This document shows, one piece after another, positions 38,782 to 49,578 of a stretch of DNA of 64,000 bases (position 1 is its first letter; each line of letters starts with the position of its first letter). The DNA is taken from NCBI GenBank assembly GCA_945952415.1, contig CAMFIF010000008.1, positions 62,001 through 126,000 on the forward strand, given 5' to 3'. This DNA is from an uncultured Rhizobium sp. (lineage in GTDB: Bacteria; Pseudomonadota; Alphaproteobacteria; Rhizobiales; Rhizobiaceae). The position numbers were made by a program, and so were the translations under genes. Under the pieces are notes generated by a model that was given only the letters and a program-made list of their open reading frames with translations, did no database searches and had not been told where the DNA came from.

Positions 38782-39579
38782 TCAGGATGCATCGGCGTTC
38801 CTCACGATGGAGCGGGCGCGCTTGCCCCTGAAATAGGACTGCACCCAGGGATCGTCAAAGGCCAGCATGTCGTTCACGGTGCCCTCCACCAATACCCGCT
38901 TCTGGCCGAGCACGGCAATACGGTCGCAGACGGAGAACAGGCTGTCGAGGTCATGGGTCACCATATAGACGGTGAGCCCCAGCGTATCGCGCAGCTGGGC
39001 GATCAGTTCATCGAATTCCGCCGCGCCGATGGGATCGAGCCCGGAGGTCGGCTCGTCCAGAAAGACGAGATCCGGATCGAGCGCCAGCGCCCGGGCGAGC
39101 GCCGCCCGCTTGATCATGCCGCCGGAAAGCTCGGACGGATACTTGTCCGCCGCATCGGGGGCGAGCCCCGTCAGCGCAATCTTCAGATGCGCCAGCTCGT
39201 CCATCAGCTTCTGCGGCAGATCGAGATATTCCCGCATCGGAAGCTGGATATTCTCCTTCACCGTCAGCGAGGAGAACAGCGCCCCATGCTGGAACAGCAC
39301 CCCAAGCCGCATGTCGAGCGCGGTCCGGTCGGCCTCGGAGAGGGAATCGTAATCCTCGCCCAGAATGCGGATCGTGCCGGAGCGGCGCGGCAGAAGGCGC
39401 AGCACCGTGCGCATCAGCACGGATTTGCCCGTGCCGGATGCACCGACGAAGCCGAGGATCTCCCCGCGGCGCACATCGAGGTTCAGATGGTCGAGCACCA
39501 GCTTGTGGCCGAAGCCCACGGTGACATCCTCCACCGAGAGCACGATTTCCGCCTGCTTGGGTTTGGTCATGTCCGCCAT
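38782..39579 (-). CDS. MlaF-type ABC transporter ATPase
   Basis: 265 aa ATP-binding subunit of a lipid ABC transporter. Walker A is GASGTGKSVLM (about residue 46), Q-loop is FQHGALFSSLTV, signature is LSGGMIKRAALARAL, Walker B is LVFLDEPTSGLD, and H-loop is MVTHDLDSL. The Q-loop serine-rich segment and GMIKR variant are those of the Mla/Ttg2A group. It begins three bases after the permease stop, so the two are coupled. Confidence 0.95.
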   Translation of the reverse strand: MADMTKPKQAEIVLSVEDVTVGFGHKLVLDHLNLDVRRGEILGFVGASGTGKSVLMRTVLRLLPRRSGTIRILGEDYDSLSEADRTALDMRLGVLFQHGALFSSLTVKENIQLPMREYLDLPQKLMDELAHLKIALTGLAPDAADKYPSELSGGMIKRAALARALALDPDLVFLDEPTSGLDPIGAAEFDELIAQLRDTLGLTVYMVTHDLDSLFSVCDRIAVLGQKRVLVEGTVNDMLAFDDPWVQSYFRGKRARSIVRNADAS

Positions 39580-39582
39580 CCG

Positions 39583-40737
39583 TCAGAACCCTATCGAAGC
39601 GTAGAACATGGCAAAAAGCCCGTCCATGAGGATGACGACGAAGATGGATTTGACAACCGATGCCGTCACCTGCTTGCCCAGGCTTTCGGCGCTGCCGCCA
39701 ACCTTCAGGCCCTCGACCGCGGCCATGACGCCGATGGCAAGCGCCATGAAGGGCGCCTTGACCATGCCGGCAATCACCGTGGAGAAGGCAACGGCCTGGT
39801 GCAGCCGCTCGAAGAACACCTCGAAGGTGATCCCGGAATAGGTAAAGGTCACCACGGCGGCACCCGCAAGGGCTGCAAAATTCGCTATGATGGTGAGAAG
39901 CGGCAGCACGACCGCGAGCGCCGCGAGCCGGGGGAAGATCAGCACGCCAACGGGGTTGAGCCCCATCACGAGCAGCGCATCCACCTCCTCGTTCATCTTC
40001 ATCGAGCCGATTTCGGCGGTGATCGCACTGCCCGAGCGCCCGGCAATCATGATGGCGGTGAGCAGCACGCCCACCTCGCGCAGCTGCAGGATGCCGACGA
40101 GATCGACGACGAAGATTTCGGCGCCGAAATAGCGAAGCTGGAAGGCGCCCTGCTGGGCGATGATGGCGCCGATGAGGAAAGACATGAGCGTGATGATGGG
40201 CACGGCCCGCACGCCCATATTGTCCATCTGGTTGACCACGGCAGCCGGAGATAGACCGCTGCTGCGGCCGAATTTCAGCTGCGCGCCACGCACGGCGGCG
40301 CCGAGAATATTCATGGCTGAAACGCCATCGGCCCAGAAATCGGCGACCGCGCGGCCAATGGGCTCGAAGATCTTCTGGAAGAGGCTGCGCCGGTCGGCAG
40401 GGGTCTGCCCCGCTTCCGGCAGCCTGTCGGGCAGCGCCTGCATAAGCTCGCCGACAACAGGCGACAGACCTGTCAGAGAAACCTGCGTTCCCTTGACGGC
40501 CGCCGCGGAAATCAGCGTCTTCAGCACCCAGGCGCCGCTCGTATCCATAAGGCGCACATCGGAAAAATCGATTTCCAGCCGCCCGCCGGAAAGCTGTTCC
40601 GTCAGCCGCTCCACCGCCTTCAGCACCGGCGGCAGGCCGGTATTGCGCCATTCGCCAGACAGGCGCACGCGCTCGCCCTGGCCGTCGCCGAGCGGTTCTG
40701 TCTGAAGGGCTGCGGCCTTTGCCTGAGGGGTGCTCAC
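39583..40737 (-). CDS. MlaE-type permease with fused N-terminal STAS domain
   Basis: 384 aa. Residues about 20-110 form a STAS domain (RLEIDFSDVRLMDTSGAWVLKTL, with the DTSG motif), which in E. coli is the separate protein MlaB. From about 130 is the MlaE permease with five to six membrane helices and the family motifs IIAQQGAFQLRYFGAEIFVVDL, AGRSGSAITAEIGSMKMNEE (coupling region) and DALLVMGLNPV. It moves phospholipids between inner membrane and periplasm to keep outer-membrane asymmetry. It is the first gene of the operon; a Met start follows a weak ribosome site. Confidence 0.94.
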   Translation of the reverse strand: MSTPQAKAAALQTEPLGDGQGERVRLSGEWRNTGLPPVLKAVERLTEQLSGGRLEIDFSDVRLMDTSGAWVLKTLISAAAVKGTQVSLTGLSPVVGELMQALPDRLPEAGQTPADRRSLFQKIFEPIGRAVADFWADGVSAMNILGAAVRGAQLKFGRSSGLSPAAVVNQMDNMGVRAVPIITLMSFLIGAIIAQQGAFQLRYFGAEIFVVDLVGILQLREVGVLLTAIMIAGRSGSAITAEIGSMKMNEEVDALLVMGLNPVGVLIFPRLAALAVVLPLLTIIANFAALAGAAVVTFTYSGITFEVFFERLHQAVAFSTVIAGMVKAPFMALAIGVMAAVEGLKVGGSAESLGKQVTASVVKSIFVVILMDGLFAMFYASIGF

Positions 40738-40843
40738 CGGATGGAAAACTCTTCACACTGATTCATCAGGATCAAGCCTTTACCATAGGTTAACCCTGCT
40801 TGCGCGCTTCAATTCTTCAAACGAGCCAGTGAAACGAAGAGTT

Positions 40844-42037
40844 TCAACCGCCTGTTGCCGGAATGACGCCCGCGGGCCGCCGGGCCCGCCCGAGCGCGGC
40901 AATGCCCGCCCCGGCAAGCGCCACCAAGGCCATCAGCGTATAGGCATGTGCCCCGAAGGTGACGTTCAGATAGCCGGAGACGAAGGTGGCGGCGGCGAGG
41001 AAGGACCCGTTGTAGAAATAATAGGTCCCCTGTGCGGAAGCCTCCTGCTCGGCACCCACCGTTTCCACGATCAGCCGCTGGATGCCGATATGGCAGAAGC
41101 CGAAGCTGATCGCATGCATGCTCTGCAACACGACGAAAAAGGCATAGTGATCCGGATAGGGGAAAAGCAGCCAGCGGATCATCGCGGCCGTCGAGCCGAT
41201 CCCCATCAGCGTCCAGCCGGAAAAGCGGCCATAGAGCTTCTTGGAAAAGATGAAGGTGAGAATTTCGGCCAGCACGCCCGTTGCCCACAGGAAGGCGATG
41301 GAGGAGCCTGTAAAGCCAAGCTGGATCCAGTGGATGGAGGCAAAGGTATAGAGGATCGCATGGCTGGACTGCACCACGGAAACGCCGATCATCGCCAGCT
41401 GCAGGTCCGGCCGCCGGAGCGTTGCCGGCGCAGCCCGCACATCGGAAGCCGGCTTTTCGGGACGGCCCGTGCGCGGGGCGGCGAGCCCCATCACCACCAT
41501 CAGGAAGAATCCGAAGAGCATGCCGTAAAGCACCACGCCGCCACCCCAGGCCTGGATGGCATAGCCGCCGATGAGGGTGCTGACGATGAAGGCGGCCGAG
41601 GCCCAGAGCCGCATGCCGCCATAATCATAGCCCCAGCGGCGGACGCCGGTGATGAGCAGCGATTCGGCCACGGGGATGAAGGGAGAATAGACCGCCCCCT
41701 GCAGCGTGTAGAGAAGGAGCACCGGCAGGAAAGCCGAAACGCCGAAGAGGCCCGCCGCCGTTGCGAGGGACAGTACCGCCGAGACGATGAGCACATAGGC
41801 CCGATCGGGCAGCCGGTCGGCCAGCATGGCGGCCAGCGGCATCACGACCACGCGGATGATCAGCGGCACGCCCTGGATCACCCCGATCTCGTAATCGGTA
41901 AAACCGAGGCTTTTCAGGTAGACGGAAAAGAACGGCAGCGCCATGCCGTTGACGACCATGGCGGTGCAGAAAACCAGCGCACTGCGGGTGCGATACCAGG
42001 GGGGCGGAGCCTCCGGCGAAAGAACGGGAGCGGACAT
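40844..42037 (-). CDS. MFS transporter (HcaT/MFS_1-like)
   Basis: 397 aa with about 12 hydrophobic helices. The signature between TM2 and TM3 is present as MLADRLPDRAYVL, and YSPFIPVAESLLITGVRRWGYDYGGMRLWASAAF fits the MFS_1-like group that includes the 3-phenylpropionate transporter HcaT. Substrate unknown. I chose the ATG at 42037, since the frame upstream reaches only a TTG with no ribosome site. It stands alone between the Mla operon and the LpxH-like gene, all on one strand, with gaps of about 105 and 150 bases. Confidence 0.9.
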   Translation of the reverse strand: MSAPVLSPEAPPPWYRTRSALVFCTAMVVNGMALPFFSVYLKSLGFTDYEIGVIQGVPLIIRVVVMPLAAMLADRLPDRAYVLIVSAVLSLATAAGLFGVSAFLPVLLLYTLQGAVYSPFIPVAESLLITGVRRWGYDYGGMRLWASAAFIVSTLIGGYAIQAWGGGVVLYGMLFGFFLMVVMGLAAPRTGRPEKPASDVRAAPATLRRPDLQLAMIGVSVVQSSHAILYTFASIHWIQLGFTGSSIAFLWATGVLAEILTFIFSKKLYGRFSGWTLMGIGSTAAMIRWLLFPYPDHYAFFVVLQSMHAISFGFCHIGIQRLIVETVGAEQEASAQGTYYFYNGSFLAAATFVSGYLNVTFGAHAYTLMALVALAGAGIAALGRARRPAGVIPATGG

Positions 42038-42189
42038 TTTGGGCCTGAAGGGCGCCGAGTGGGAGGAACGCGCCCGTGATTCCGGCAAATATTAGCAGCC
42101 CGGGCCAAAGCTGCAATTCTCAAAGATGATAATCGGGCCGACGGCACGCATTGTCGGCACCCCGAAAAATCATGAGGACGAGGAGAGGT

Positions 42190-43002
42190 TCAGGCCGCGA
42201 CCGGCGCCGCAATCTGCAGGACCGGCTTTTCCGGCGGCCTTGCCTCGCCCAGCACATGCCCCCAGGTGATCAGCTCGAAGTGGCCATCCTCATGTTCGGC
42301 TATGGCTGTGCAGCTTTCCACCCAGTCGCCGGTATTGATGTACTGGATGCCGTCGATATCGGTCATGATCGCGTGGTGAATATGGCCGCAGATCACGCCA
42401 TCGGCCCCGTTGCGCCGGGCTTCGTCTGCCAACACTGTCTGGAATTCGCCAATGAAATTGACCGCCTGCTTCACCTGCTGCTTGGCCCAGGCCGAGAACG
42501 ACCAGTAGGGCAGCCCGCAAAGCCGGCGAATGGCGGCCAGACCCTGGTTGATGTGCATGGCCATGTCATAGGCCCAGTCGCCGAGATAGGCGACGACGCG
42601 GGCATTACGCACCACGACGTCGAATTCGTCGCCATGCATGATCAGGAATTTGCGGCCATCGGCCGTTTCGTGAAAGGCGCGATCCGCCACCTCGATGCCG
42701 CCGAAATGTTTGCCCGGAAAGGACCGCAGGAATTCGTCGTGATTGCCGGGAATATAGATGATGCGGCTGCCCTTGCGGGCCTTGCGCAGAAGCTTCTGCA
42801 CCACATCATTGCATTCCTGCGGCCAGTACCAGCTGCGCTTCAGCCGCCATCCATCGACGATATCGCCGACGAGGAAGATCGTATCCGCATCGTGATGACG
42901 CAGGAAATCGAGCAGGAATGTCGCCTTGGAGGCCTTGGATCCCAGATGGATATCCGAGATGAACAGGGTGCGGAACCGGCGGGCTTCGGTTTCATCGCTC
43001 AC
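42190..43002 (-). CDS. LpxH-like metallophosphoesterase
   Basis: 270 aa calcineurin-like phosphoesterase of the UDP-2,3-diacylglucosamine diphosphatase type (COG2908). The five metal motifs are all present: FISDIHLGS, GDIVDGW, PGNHDEF, MHGDEFD and GHIHHA. LpxH proper cleaves UDP-diacylglucosamine to lipid X and UMP for lipid A. Many alphaproteobacteria use LpxI for that step, so this protein may be a paralogue with another phosphate-ester substrate. Cytosolic or membrane-associated; no signal peptide seen. Confidence 0.86.
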   Translation of the reverse strand: MSDETEARRFRTLFISDIHLGSKASKATFLLDFLRHHDADTIFLVGDIVDGWRLKRSWYWPQECNDVVQKLLRKARKGSRIIYIPGNHDEFLRSFPGKHFGGIEVADRAFHETADGRKFLIMHGDEFDVVVRNARVVAYLGDWAYDMAMHINQGLAAIRRLCGLPYWSFSAWAKQQVKQAVNFIGEFQTVLADEARRNGADGVICGHIHHAIMTDIDGIQYINTGDWVESCTAIAEHEDGHFELITWGHVLGEARPPEKPVLQIAAPVAA

Positions 43003-43243
43003 GGGCAGAACTCTCTCTTCGACACAGATCCTAATGTTGTCTTAAAAAACAGAGTCCTGTTTCACGATTGTGACAGCCGCCGTGGACAGGCTGCTTTGGT
43101 CGAAGCGAATGGCCGCCGCAGCGCTTGCGACCATTTTCCGCCGCCTGGCGAACCGTAAACGGGCCCATGCCCCTTGTTTCAGTCTGCAATCCTGTCCTAT
43201 TCCGAAAGCCTGATTGCGACAGAATGAACCGGGAGAGTCGTTT

Positions 43244-45568
43244 ATGGCTGATGAAGGCAAGGGGAACCCCGTCGAGAAGCTGAGCGATGCCGCGGCGCGG
43301 GCGGATCTCGACGAACAGGCGCTGTTCTACCACCGCTATCCCGGCCCCGGTAAGCTTGAAATCCAGGCGACGAAGCCGCTTGGCAACCAGCGCGATCTCG
43401 CGCTCGCCTACTCGCCGGGGGTGGCAGCGCCCTGCCTTGCCATTCGCGACAATCCCGAACAGGCGGCCGATTATACGGCGCGCGGCAATCTGGTGGCCGT
43501 CATTTCGAACGGCACGGCCGTCCTCGGCCTCGGCAATATCGGCCCGCTGGCCTCCAAGCCCGTCATGGAAGGCAAGGCGGTGCTCTTCAAGAAATTCGCC
43601 GGCATCGACGTCTTCGACATCGAAATCGACGCGCCGACGGTCGGCGAGATGGTCAACACCGTCGCCGCGCTCGAACCCACCTTCGGCGGCATCAATCTGG
43701 AAGACATCAAGGCCCCGGAATGCTTCGAGGTGGAGCGACAGCTCCGCGCCAAGATGAACATTCCCGTGTTCCATGACGACCAGCACGGCACGGCGATCAT
43801 CGTCGCGGCTGCGGTTCTGAACGCGCTGGAACTCGCCGGCAAGGCGCTGTCGTCGGTCAAGATCGTTGCCTCCGGCGCCGGTGCCGCCGCCCTCGCCTGC
43901 CTCAATCTCCTCTGCCTGCTCGGTGCGAAGCGCGAAAACATCTGGGTGCACGACATCGAAGGCCTCGTCTATGAGGGCCGCGCCGAACTGATGGACGAGT
44001 GGAAGTCTATCTATGCCCAGAAGACCGACAAGCGCGCTCTTGCCGAAACCATCGAGGATGCGGATGTCTTCCTCGGCCTTTCGGCGGCAGGCGTGCTGAA
44101 GCCGGAGCTTCTGGCAAAGATGGCGCCAAAGCCGCTCATCATGGCGCTTGCCAACCCCGTTCCGGAAATCATGCCCGCGCTTGCCCGGGAAGCCCGGCCG
44201 GATGCGATGATCTGCACCGGCCGCTCCGATTTTCCGAACCAGGTGAACAATGTTCTCTGCTTCCCCTATATTTTCCGCGGCGCGCTGGATTGCGGGGCAA
44301 GCACCATCAACGAGGAAATGAAGATGGCGGCGGTGCGCGCCATCGCCGCGCTCGCCCGCGAGGAAGTATCGGAAGTGGCAGCCCGGGCCCTTTCGGGCGA
44401 AACCCCGATCTTCGGCCCCGACTATCTCATCCCCTCGCCCTTCGATCCGCGCCTGATCCTGCGCATCGCGCCGGCGGTTGCCCGTGCCGCAGCCGAAAGC
44501 GGCGTGGCCGCCCGCCCGATCACTGATTTCGACGCCTATCTCGACAAGCTGAACCGCTTCGTCTTCCGCTCCGGCTTCGTCATGAAGCCGATCTTCGCGG
44601 CGGCGAAGGCGGCGGAAAAGAAGCGCGTGATCTTCTCCGAAGGCGAAGACGAGCGCGTGCTGCGCGCCGCCCAGGTGCTGCTGGAAGAGAACATCGCGAC
44701 CCCGATCCTCATCGGTCGCCCGGACATCCTCGAAAGCCGCCTGAAGCGCTACGGTCTGCGCATTCGCCCGACCGTAGATTTCGAGGTGGTGAACCCGCAG
44801 GACGATCCGCGCTATCGCGATTATGTGGAGGATTACCTCGCCCTCGTCGGCCGCCGCGGCGTGATCCCGGAAGCCGCCCGCACCATCGTGCGCACCAACA
44901 CCACCGTCATCGGCGCGCTGGCGGTCCGCCGCGGCGATGCGGATGCGCTGATCTGCGGCCTCGAAGGCCGCTACGAGAAGCATCTGCGCGATGTGCGCCA
45001 GATCATCGGCAAACGCGAAGGCGTGCTGGATTTCGCCGGCCTCAGCCTGCTCGTCTCCCAGCGCGGCGCGACCTTCATGACCGATACCTATGTGACCTTC
45101 CAGCCGAGCGCCGAAGAGATCGCCTCCATGACCGTGCTGGCGGCCGCCGCCGTGCGCCGTTTCGGCATCACGCCCAAGGCGGCGCTGGTCTCCCACTCAA
45201 ATTTCGGCTCGCGCGATTCCGAAAGCGCCCGAAAAATGCGCGACGCATTGCAACTCGTGCGGGAGCAGGCGCCCGATCTGGAAGTGGATGGCGAAATGCA
45301 CGGGGAGTCCGCCATTTCGGAAGCCCTGCGCCAGAAGGTCATGCCGGCCACCACGCTTTCCGGCGAGGCGAACCTGCTGGTCTTCCCCAATCTCGATGCG
45401 GCCAACATCACCATGGGCGTCGTGCGCGCCATGACGGATGGTCTGCATGTGGGGCCGATCCTGCTCGGAACCGCCCTGCCCGCCCATATTCTGGCGCCCT
45501 CGGTCACCTCCCGCGGGGTGGTCAACATGGCGGCGCTGGCCGTGGTGGAAGCCTCGCATCCGGCCTGA
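43244..45568 (+). CDS. Malic enzyme, two-domain type (NAD or NADP)
   Basis: 774 aa. The N-terminal half is malic enzyme: [30 protein letters not shown] with the catalytic Tyr, the substrate/metal region [15 protein letters not shown] and [24 protein letters not shown] and FHDDQHGTA (metal), and [15 protein letters not shown] for the cofactor. From about 440 is a phosphotransacetylase-like domain without known transferase activity ([19 protein letters not shown]). Rhizobia have two such enzymes, NAD-dependent Dme (needed for nitrogen fixation) and NADP-dependent Tme; I cannot decide between them. ATG 43244 follows GGGAGAG. Confidence 0.93.
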   Translation: MADEGKGNPVEKLSDAAARADLDEQALFYHRYPGPGKLEIQATKPLGNQRDLALAYSPGVAAPCLAIRDNPEQAADYTARGNLVAVISNGTAVLGLGNIGPLASKPVMEGKAVLFKKFAGIDVFDIEIDAPTVGEMVNTVAALEPTFGGINLEDIKAPECFEVERQLRAKMNIPVFHDDQHGTAIIVAAAVLNALELAGKALSSVKIVASGAGAAALACLNLLCLLGAKRENIWVHDIEGLVYEGRAELMDEWKSIYAQKTDKRALAETIEDADVFLGLSAAGVLKPELLAKMAPKPLIMALANPVPEIMPALAREARPDAMICTGRSDFPNQVNNVLCFPYIFRGALDCGASTINEEMKMAAVRAIAALAREEVSEVAARALSGETPIFGPDYLIPSPFDPRLILRIAPAVARAAAESGVAARPITDFDAYLDKLNRFVFRSGFVMKPIFAAAKAAEKKRVIFSEGEDERVLRAAQVLLEENIATPILIGRPDILESRLKRYGLRIRPTVDFEVVNPQDDPRYRDYVEDYLALVGRRGVIPEAARTIVRTNTTVIGALAVRRGDADALICGLEGRYEKHLRDVRQIIGKREGVLDFAGLSLLVSQRGATFMTDTYVTFQPSAEEIASMTVLAAAAVRRFGITPKAALVSHSNFGSRDSESARKMRDALQLVREQAPDLEVDGEMHGESAISEALRQKVMPATTLSGEANLLVFPNLDAANITMGVVRAMTDGLHVGPILLGTALPAHILAPSVTSRGVVNMAALAVVEASHPA

Positions 45569-45808
45569 ACCGGCGATCCTCACGCTAGGGGAAGCCCAAC
45601 CTCCCCTTGCGTCAGCCAAGCCTGTGGACAACGGGCTTGGCCGTTAAGGTAAATAACAGGCAGCATTTGCATCTCGCCCGCGAAGGCGGCATGGTGGCCT
45701 CGATTTCCACAACCTGAACTATAGTAGCGCCTCGGGAACTTCTTCGGGGCCCTGCCGTTTTTCAGCCGTGAGAACCCGCGCTGCAACCCTGGCCCCTGGA
45801 GGCTTCCC

Positions 45809-46696
45809 GTGTCCCGTCGCTTGAACACTGCCCTTCTGCTTCTGCCGGTCCTGGCCATGGCGGGCGAGGCCGGCGCGGGTGATTACTGCGCGCGGCTGAC
45901 CGCGCGGCTCAACCAGATGCCGCAGCTCATCGGCTCCTCCACCGCCAGCCATTACCGCGCGGAATCCATCTTCCGCCTCAACCGGCTGGAAATCGCCATT
46001 CGCCGCGACATGCGCCGGCTGGACTGCCCGACCAACAGCATCATCGAGATGAACGGCCACCAGCATGCCTGCTCCGGCCTCGGCGAGGAACTGGCATCCG
46101 TGATCGCCCGCAAGCGGGAATATCAGGACCTCCAGCCCGTGCTCAGCCAGACCGTGGATGACGGGTCGGGCCTCGCGCCGGCCATCATCAAGGAAATGAA
46201 GCGCGCCGGATGCGACCTCAGGGGCACGCAGCAGGACGTGGAAATCATCGGCACCGGCGCTTCGGCCGGCGATGAGGGCGCGATTGCCGCAAGCCAGGTC
46301 GCCTGGGCTCCCGAGGACGCCGCGGGCAGCGAGCACAGCACGCAGGATCTGGCCTCCGTGCTCGGCGACGATGCCGAAAGCGATTACGGCACGCCCGATC
46401 CCTATGGCATGATCGAGATCCGCCCGGCCGACAAGAAGGATATCGAGGACGGCAAGCTCGCCTCGGTTACCCTGCCGAAGCTCGAGGGACAGGATCTGCT
46501 GAAGGGGCCTGGCTCCATAGATGAACTCAGAACCAAGTCTCAGAATCCGCCTGCCGAAAAGCAGGCCGTCGAAGCCATTCCCGAGCGGGATTACGATCCG
46601 AACGACCCGGCGGTCCGCAAGATCGGTCCCACCTTCCTCGCCGATCAGGATGGCATCGATCTGCGCAAACCGGGCGGCGAAACCAGCCTCCAGTAA
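45809..46696 (+). CDS. Secreted hypothetical protein
   Basis: 295 aa with a signal peptide (MSRRLNTALLLLPVLAMAGEAGAG). The mature N terminus has a region with four cysteines (DYCARL, RLDCPT, HACSG, AGCDL), an R-rich helix (IFRLNRLEIAIRRDMRR), and then an acidic, probably disordered C-terminal half. I do not recognise the family and assign no function. The start is a GTG at 45809, six bases after GGAGG, which is a good ribosome site. The gene lies between malic enzyme and a terminator, opposite the chemotaxis receptor. Confidence 0.83.
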   Translation: MSRRLNTALLLLPVLAMAGEAGAGDYCARLTARLNQMPQLIGSSTASHYRAESIFRLNRLEIAIRRDMRRLDCPTNSIIEMNGHQHACSGLGEELASVIARKREYQDLQPVLSQTVDDGSGLAPAIIKEMKRAGCDLRGTQQDVEIIGTGASAGDEGAIAASQVAWAPEDAAGSEHSTQDLASVLGDDAESDYGTPDPYGMIEIRPADKKDIEDGKLASVTLPKLEGQDLLKGPGSIDELRTKSQNPPAEKQAVEAIPERDYDPNDPAVRKIGPTFLADQDGIDLRKPGGETSLQ

Positions 46697-46715
46697 CCGT
46701 CCCGAGGGGCGCAAC

Positions 46716-46748
46716 AAAAAGGCCGGCACCCTTGCCGGCCTTTTTTTC
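46716..46748. terminator. Bidirectional terminator between the secreted protein gene and mcp
   Basis: GGCCGGCA and TGCCGGCC pair around a short loop, with seven T on the plus strand and AAAAA (T on the minus strand) on the other side. Confidence 0.85.
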
Positions 46749-46763
46749 ATCCACTCAAGATCG

Positions 46764-48623
46764 TCACGCCACCCGGCGCAGGCCCGGTTCGTCCACCTGG
46801 AACTGGTTCACCTGGCTGTAGAGCGTGCCCGCCCCTTCCGCCAGCCGCTGCACGGTCGTGTTGGACTGAACCACCATACCCGCATTGTGCTGGGTGAACT
46901 CGTCCATCTGGTTCATCGCCGCGTTGATTTCGTGAAGACCCGTTGCCTGCTCGCGGGCAGCCTTGATGATCGCGGAAATATCCTGGTGAATATTGGTCAC
47001 CTGATCCTGGATCATGCGCAGGATATCGCCGGTGCGGTTGACGAGTTCGACGCCAGAGCCCACCGCCTCTTCCGAGCGGGAAATGAGCGACTTGATTTCC
47101 TTGGCCGCATTGGCCGAGCGCTGGGCAAGTTCACGCACTTCCTGCGCCACAACCGCAAAGCCCTTGCCCGCGTCCCCTGCACGGGCCGCCTCCACACCCG
47201 CATTCAGTGCCAGCAGGTTGGTCTGGAAGGCGATTTCGTCGATCACGCCGATGATCTGGCTGATCTGATGGGCGCTTTCCTCGATCCGCCCCATGGCGGC
47301 AATCGCCTTCTGCACGATCTCGTCGGATTCATGGGCCTGGCGGTTGGCAACCTCCACCTTGTGGCCAGCGCCCTCCGCCCGGCCGGCCGTATCGCGCACA
47401 TTGATGGTGATCTGGTTGAGCGCGGCCGCCGTTTCCTCCAGCGCTGCCGCCTGCTGTTCCGTGCGGCTTGCAAGCTGGCTTGCGGAGCTGCTGATCATCG
47501 ACGTATCGCTCTGGAGATCATGGGCAACGGCGATGATGCCATGCATGGCCATCTGCAGCCGCTCGGCCGACTGGTTGAAATGGGCGCGCAGCCGGTCGTA
47601 ATCGCCTGCGAATGGTTCACTGATGCGGATCGAGAGCTGGCCGGCGGCGAGTTTGCCGAGCGCGTTGCCGAGCCGGTCCACCACCGCCTTGGTCCGCGCC
47701 AGATCTTCCGCGCGCTCCGTCTCGGTGGCAAGCCGCGAGGCGCGGGCGGCATCGCGAAGTTCCGCCTCTTCCCGCTCGGCCCGCTGCTTGGCAATCAGGT
47801 TTTCACGGAAGCGCTGGTAGGCGCGGGCGAGATCGCCGATCTCGTCGCCGCGGTCGGCCCCGTCGAGCGTCTTGTCGGTTCGCCCTTCGGCTAGCCCGTT
47901 CATCGCTTCGGTGGCCCGCACCAGCGGCCGCATCAGCCGCCGCGAGACGAAGAGGCTGAGGCTGAAGCCGGCTGCCGCCAGCACCAGTGCCATGCCCACC
48001 ATGCCCTCGACCATGCCGCTGGCTTCCTGATCCAACGCAACGGTCTTTTCTTCCACGGATTTTTCGAGCCGGTCGATGAAGCCCTGCACGATGGCACCCG
48101 TGGCATCGATATCCGCCTGCAGATCGTCGGATGCAGCATCGAAGGGGCCCATCATCCTGTTCCCCGCCTCCGGACCGCCAGCAATATAGGCCTTGGCCAT
48201 CTCAACACCGGCGGCGTGGAAGCGATCGAAGCGCTGCATCAGGCTATCGACGGTGGTGGCAAGGTCCGGCAGCTTCGCCTGTTCGGCGAGCTCTTTCATG
48301 CGGGCCACCTTGTCATGCAGGCTCTTCACCGAACCCTCGGCCAGCTTGAAGCCGTCATCGAGGCCATCCTTGCCCTGCGTGGCGGAAATATCGGTCAGCG
48401 ATTCCTGGGTGCTGACAATATCGAGCTCGATGCGCAGCTTGATCTCGCTGATCTCGCGCGCCAGGTCCTGCGCATGTTCCTGGTCCCGGCTGATATCCAT
48501 GCTGCGCTGCAGCTGGCGGGCGGACATGACATCGGACACCGCCAGGATACCGGTGCTGAGAACGATAAGGCTGAGAATGGCGGCAGGGACAGCCCTGCCC
48601 AGTCGAACATGATCGAGGATCAT
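46764..48623 (-). CDS. Methyl-accepting chemotaxis protein
   Basis: 619 aa. Membrane helices lie at about residues 8-30 and 205-228, enclosing a periplasmic helical sensor domain of about 170 residues (no recognised ligand motif). A HAMP domain follows ([24 protein letters not shown]), a second HAMP-like segment ([12 protein letters not shown]), then the signalling domain with the hairpin tip [37 protein letters not shown]. The tip has GVEAARAGD, slightly off the common AVEAARAGE. Methylation helices (EEVAQRS-like stretches and [13 protein letters not shown]) are present. It controls the CheA kinase in flagellar taxis. Confidence 0.95.
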   Translation of the reverse strand: MILDHVRLGRAVPAAILSLIVLSTGILAVSDVMSARQLQRSMDISRDQEHAQDLAREISEIKLRIELDIVSTQESLTDISATQGKDGLDDGFKLAEGSVKSLHDKVARMKELAEQAKLPDLATTVDSLMQRFDRFHAAGVEMAKAYIAGGPEAGNRMMGPFDAASDDLQADIDATGAIVQGFIDRLEKSVEEKTVALDQEASGMVEGMVGMALVLAAAGFSLSLFVSRRLMRPLVRATEAMNGLAEGRTDKTLDGADRGDEIGDLARAYQRFRENLIAKQRAEREEAELRDAARASRLATETERAEDLARTKAVVDRLGNALGKLAAGQLSIRISEPFAGDYDRLRAHFNQSAERLQMAMHGIIAVAHDLQSDTSMISSSASQLASRTEQQAAALEETAAALNQITINVRDTAGRAEGAGHKVEVANRQAHESDEIVQKAIAAMGRIEESAHQISQIIGVIDEIAFQTNLLALNAGVEAARAGDAGKGFAVVAQEVRELAQRSANAAKEIKSLISRSEEAVGSGVELVNRTGDILRMIQDQVTNIHQDISAIIKAAREQATGLHEINAAMNQMDEFTQHNAGMVVQSNTTVQRLAEGAGTLYSQVNQFQVDEPGLRRVA

Positions 48624-48834
48624 TCGAGGAACCTTGAATTCAGGAATTGTCGGAAGGATGGCGCCACACAGGACTGGCCGGCAACCGTCATGGTCCGGCC
48701 TTTTGGCCGCCCGGATAACAACAACTCTTTGCGGATAAATTTTAATAGGGGATTAAGGTTATGAGGAAAACCAAATCGATGTATCTGTTCAAGTTAAAAA
48801 TAATGTGCGAACCCGTATTAGCAGTTGCTTTTGC

Positions 48835-49578
48835 CTAATACATGCCTCTGATGCGTGCATCAAAAGCCGATCCATGGCGCTGGTGCAGACCCCAGAGCAG
48901 GCAGATCAGGCAGAGGACCAGACACCAGCCGATCACCACATCCGAAAGAAAATGCGCCCCGAACGCAACCCGGTTGAGCGAGACCAGAAGGGCAAAGGGC
49001 GTGATGATGGCAAAGCCTGTGGCCCGATAGCGCGCCGGCATCAGGAGCGGCAGCGCCAGCAGGGCCGCCCCCGACGCCCCCTCACCCGAAATGAAGGAAC
49101 AATTATCGGTGCAGGCGCGGCTGAACTGCCAAGGGAGCGAGAAGGATGAGGCGCCGCCGAATTCGAGGAGTTCCCGCGGCCGGGCACGGCCGATCATGTC
49201 CTTCAGCACCCGCACCAGCGCGCCGGGACCAAGCGCCATGACGGCAAAGAGGAACAGGCAGCAGGAGGGTCGCGGCAGGGCCAGGCCGATCCGCCGCTCC
49301 TGACCGAAGGCCTGGAGGAAAAAGACAAGGGCCGCAACCGCCATCAGGAGATGCGGCAGGCCGAGATTGAACTCGCGAAGCGCGATGAGATAGGGATTCT
49401 GCGCCAGAAGAAATCCCTGCCCTGGCGTATAGAACAGCGCACTGGCGGCGAGATCGATGGTCGGGAAATGCCAGAAAATCAGACTCGTCAGCGCCGCGGC
49501 AGCGAGAAAACCGACGGCCGGCGAGGCCGGTGACATCGGACCTGAAACGGACAGCGGCGCATTGAACCCAACCGACAT
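48835..49578 (-). CDS. PAP2-family membrane phosphatase
   Basis: 247 aa, about six membrane helices. The three PAP2 motifs are present: KDMIGRARP (K-x6-RP), FISGEGASG in place of PSGH, and NRVAFGAHFLSD (R-x5-H-x3-D). In the second motif Glu replaces the catalytic histidine, a substitution I associate with some rhizobial LpxE/LpxF-like lipid phosphatases but cannot verify. The substrate may be lipid A phosphate, phosphatidylglycerol phosphate or undecaprenyl diphosphate. It lies between mcp and bluB on the same strand. Confidence 0.85.
   Translation of the reverse strand: MSVGFNAPLSVSGPMSPASPAVGFLAAAALTSLIFWHFPTIDLAASALFYTPGQGFLLAQNPYLIALREFNLGLPHLLMAVAALVFFLQAFGQERRIGLALPRPSCCLFLFAVMALGPGALVRVLKDMIGRARPRELLEFGGASSFSLPWQFSRACTDNCSFISGEGASGAALLALPLLMPARYRATGFAIITPFALLVSLNRVAFGAHFLSDVVIGWCLVLCLICLLWGLHQRHGSAFDARIRGMY

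Noticed and set aside
45618-45645. Stem-loop downstream of malic enzyme (CCAAGCC...GGCTTGG)
   Set aside because: No T-run on the plus strand; it may be a Rho-dependent or mRNA-stability element but cannot be supported.
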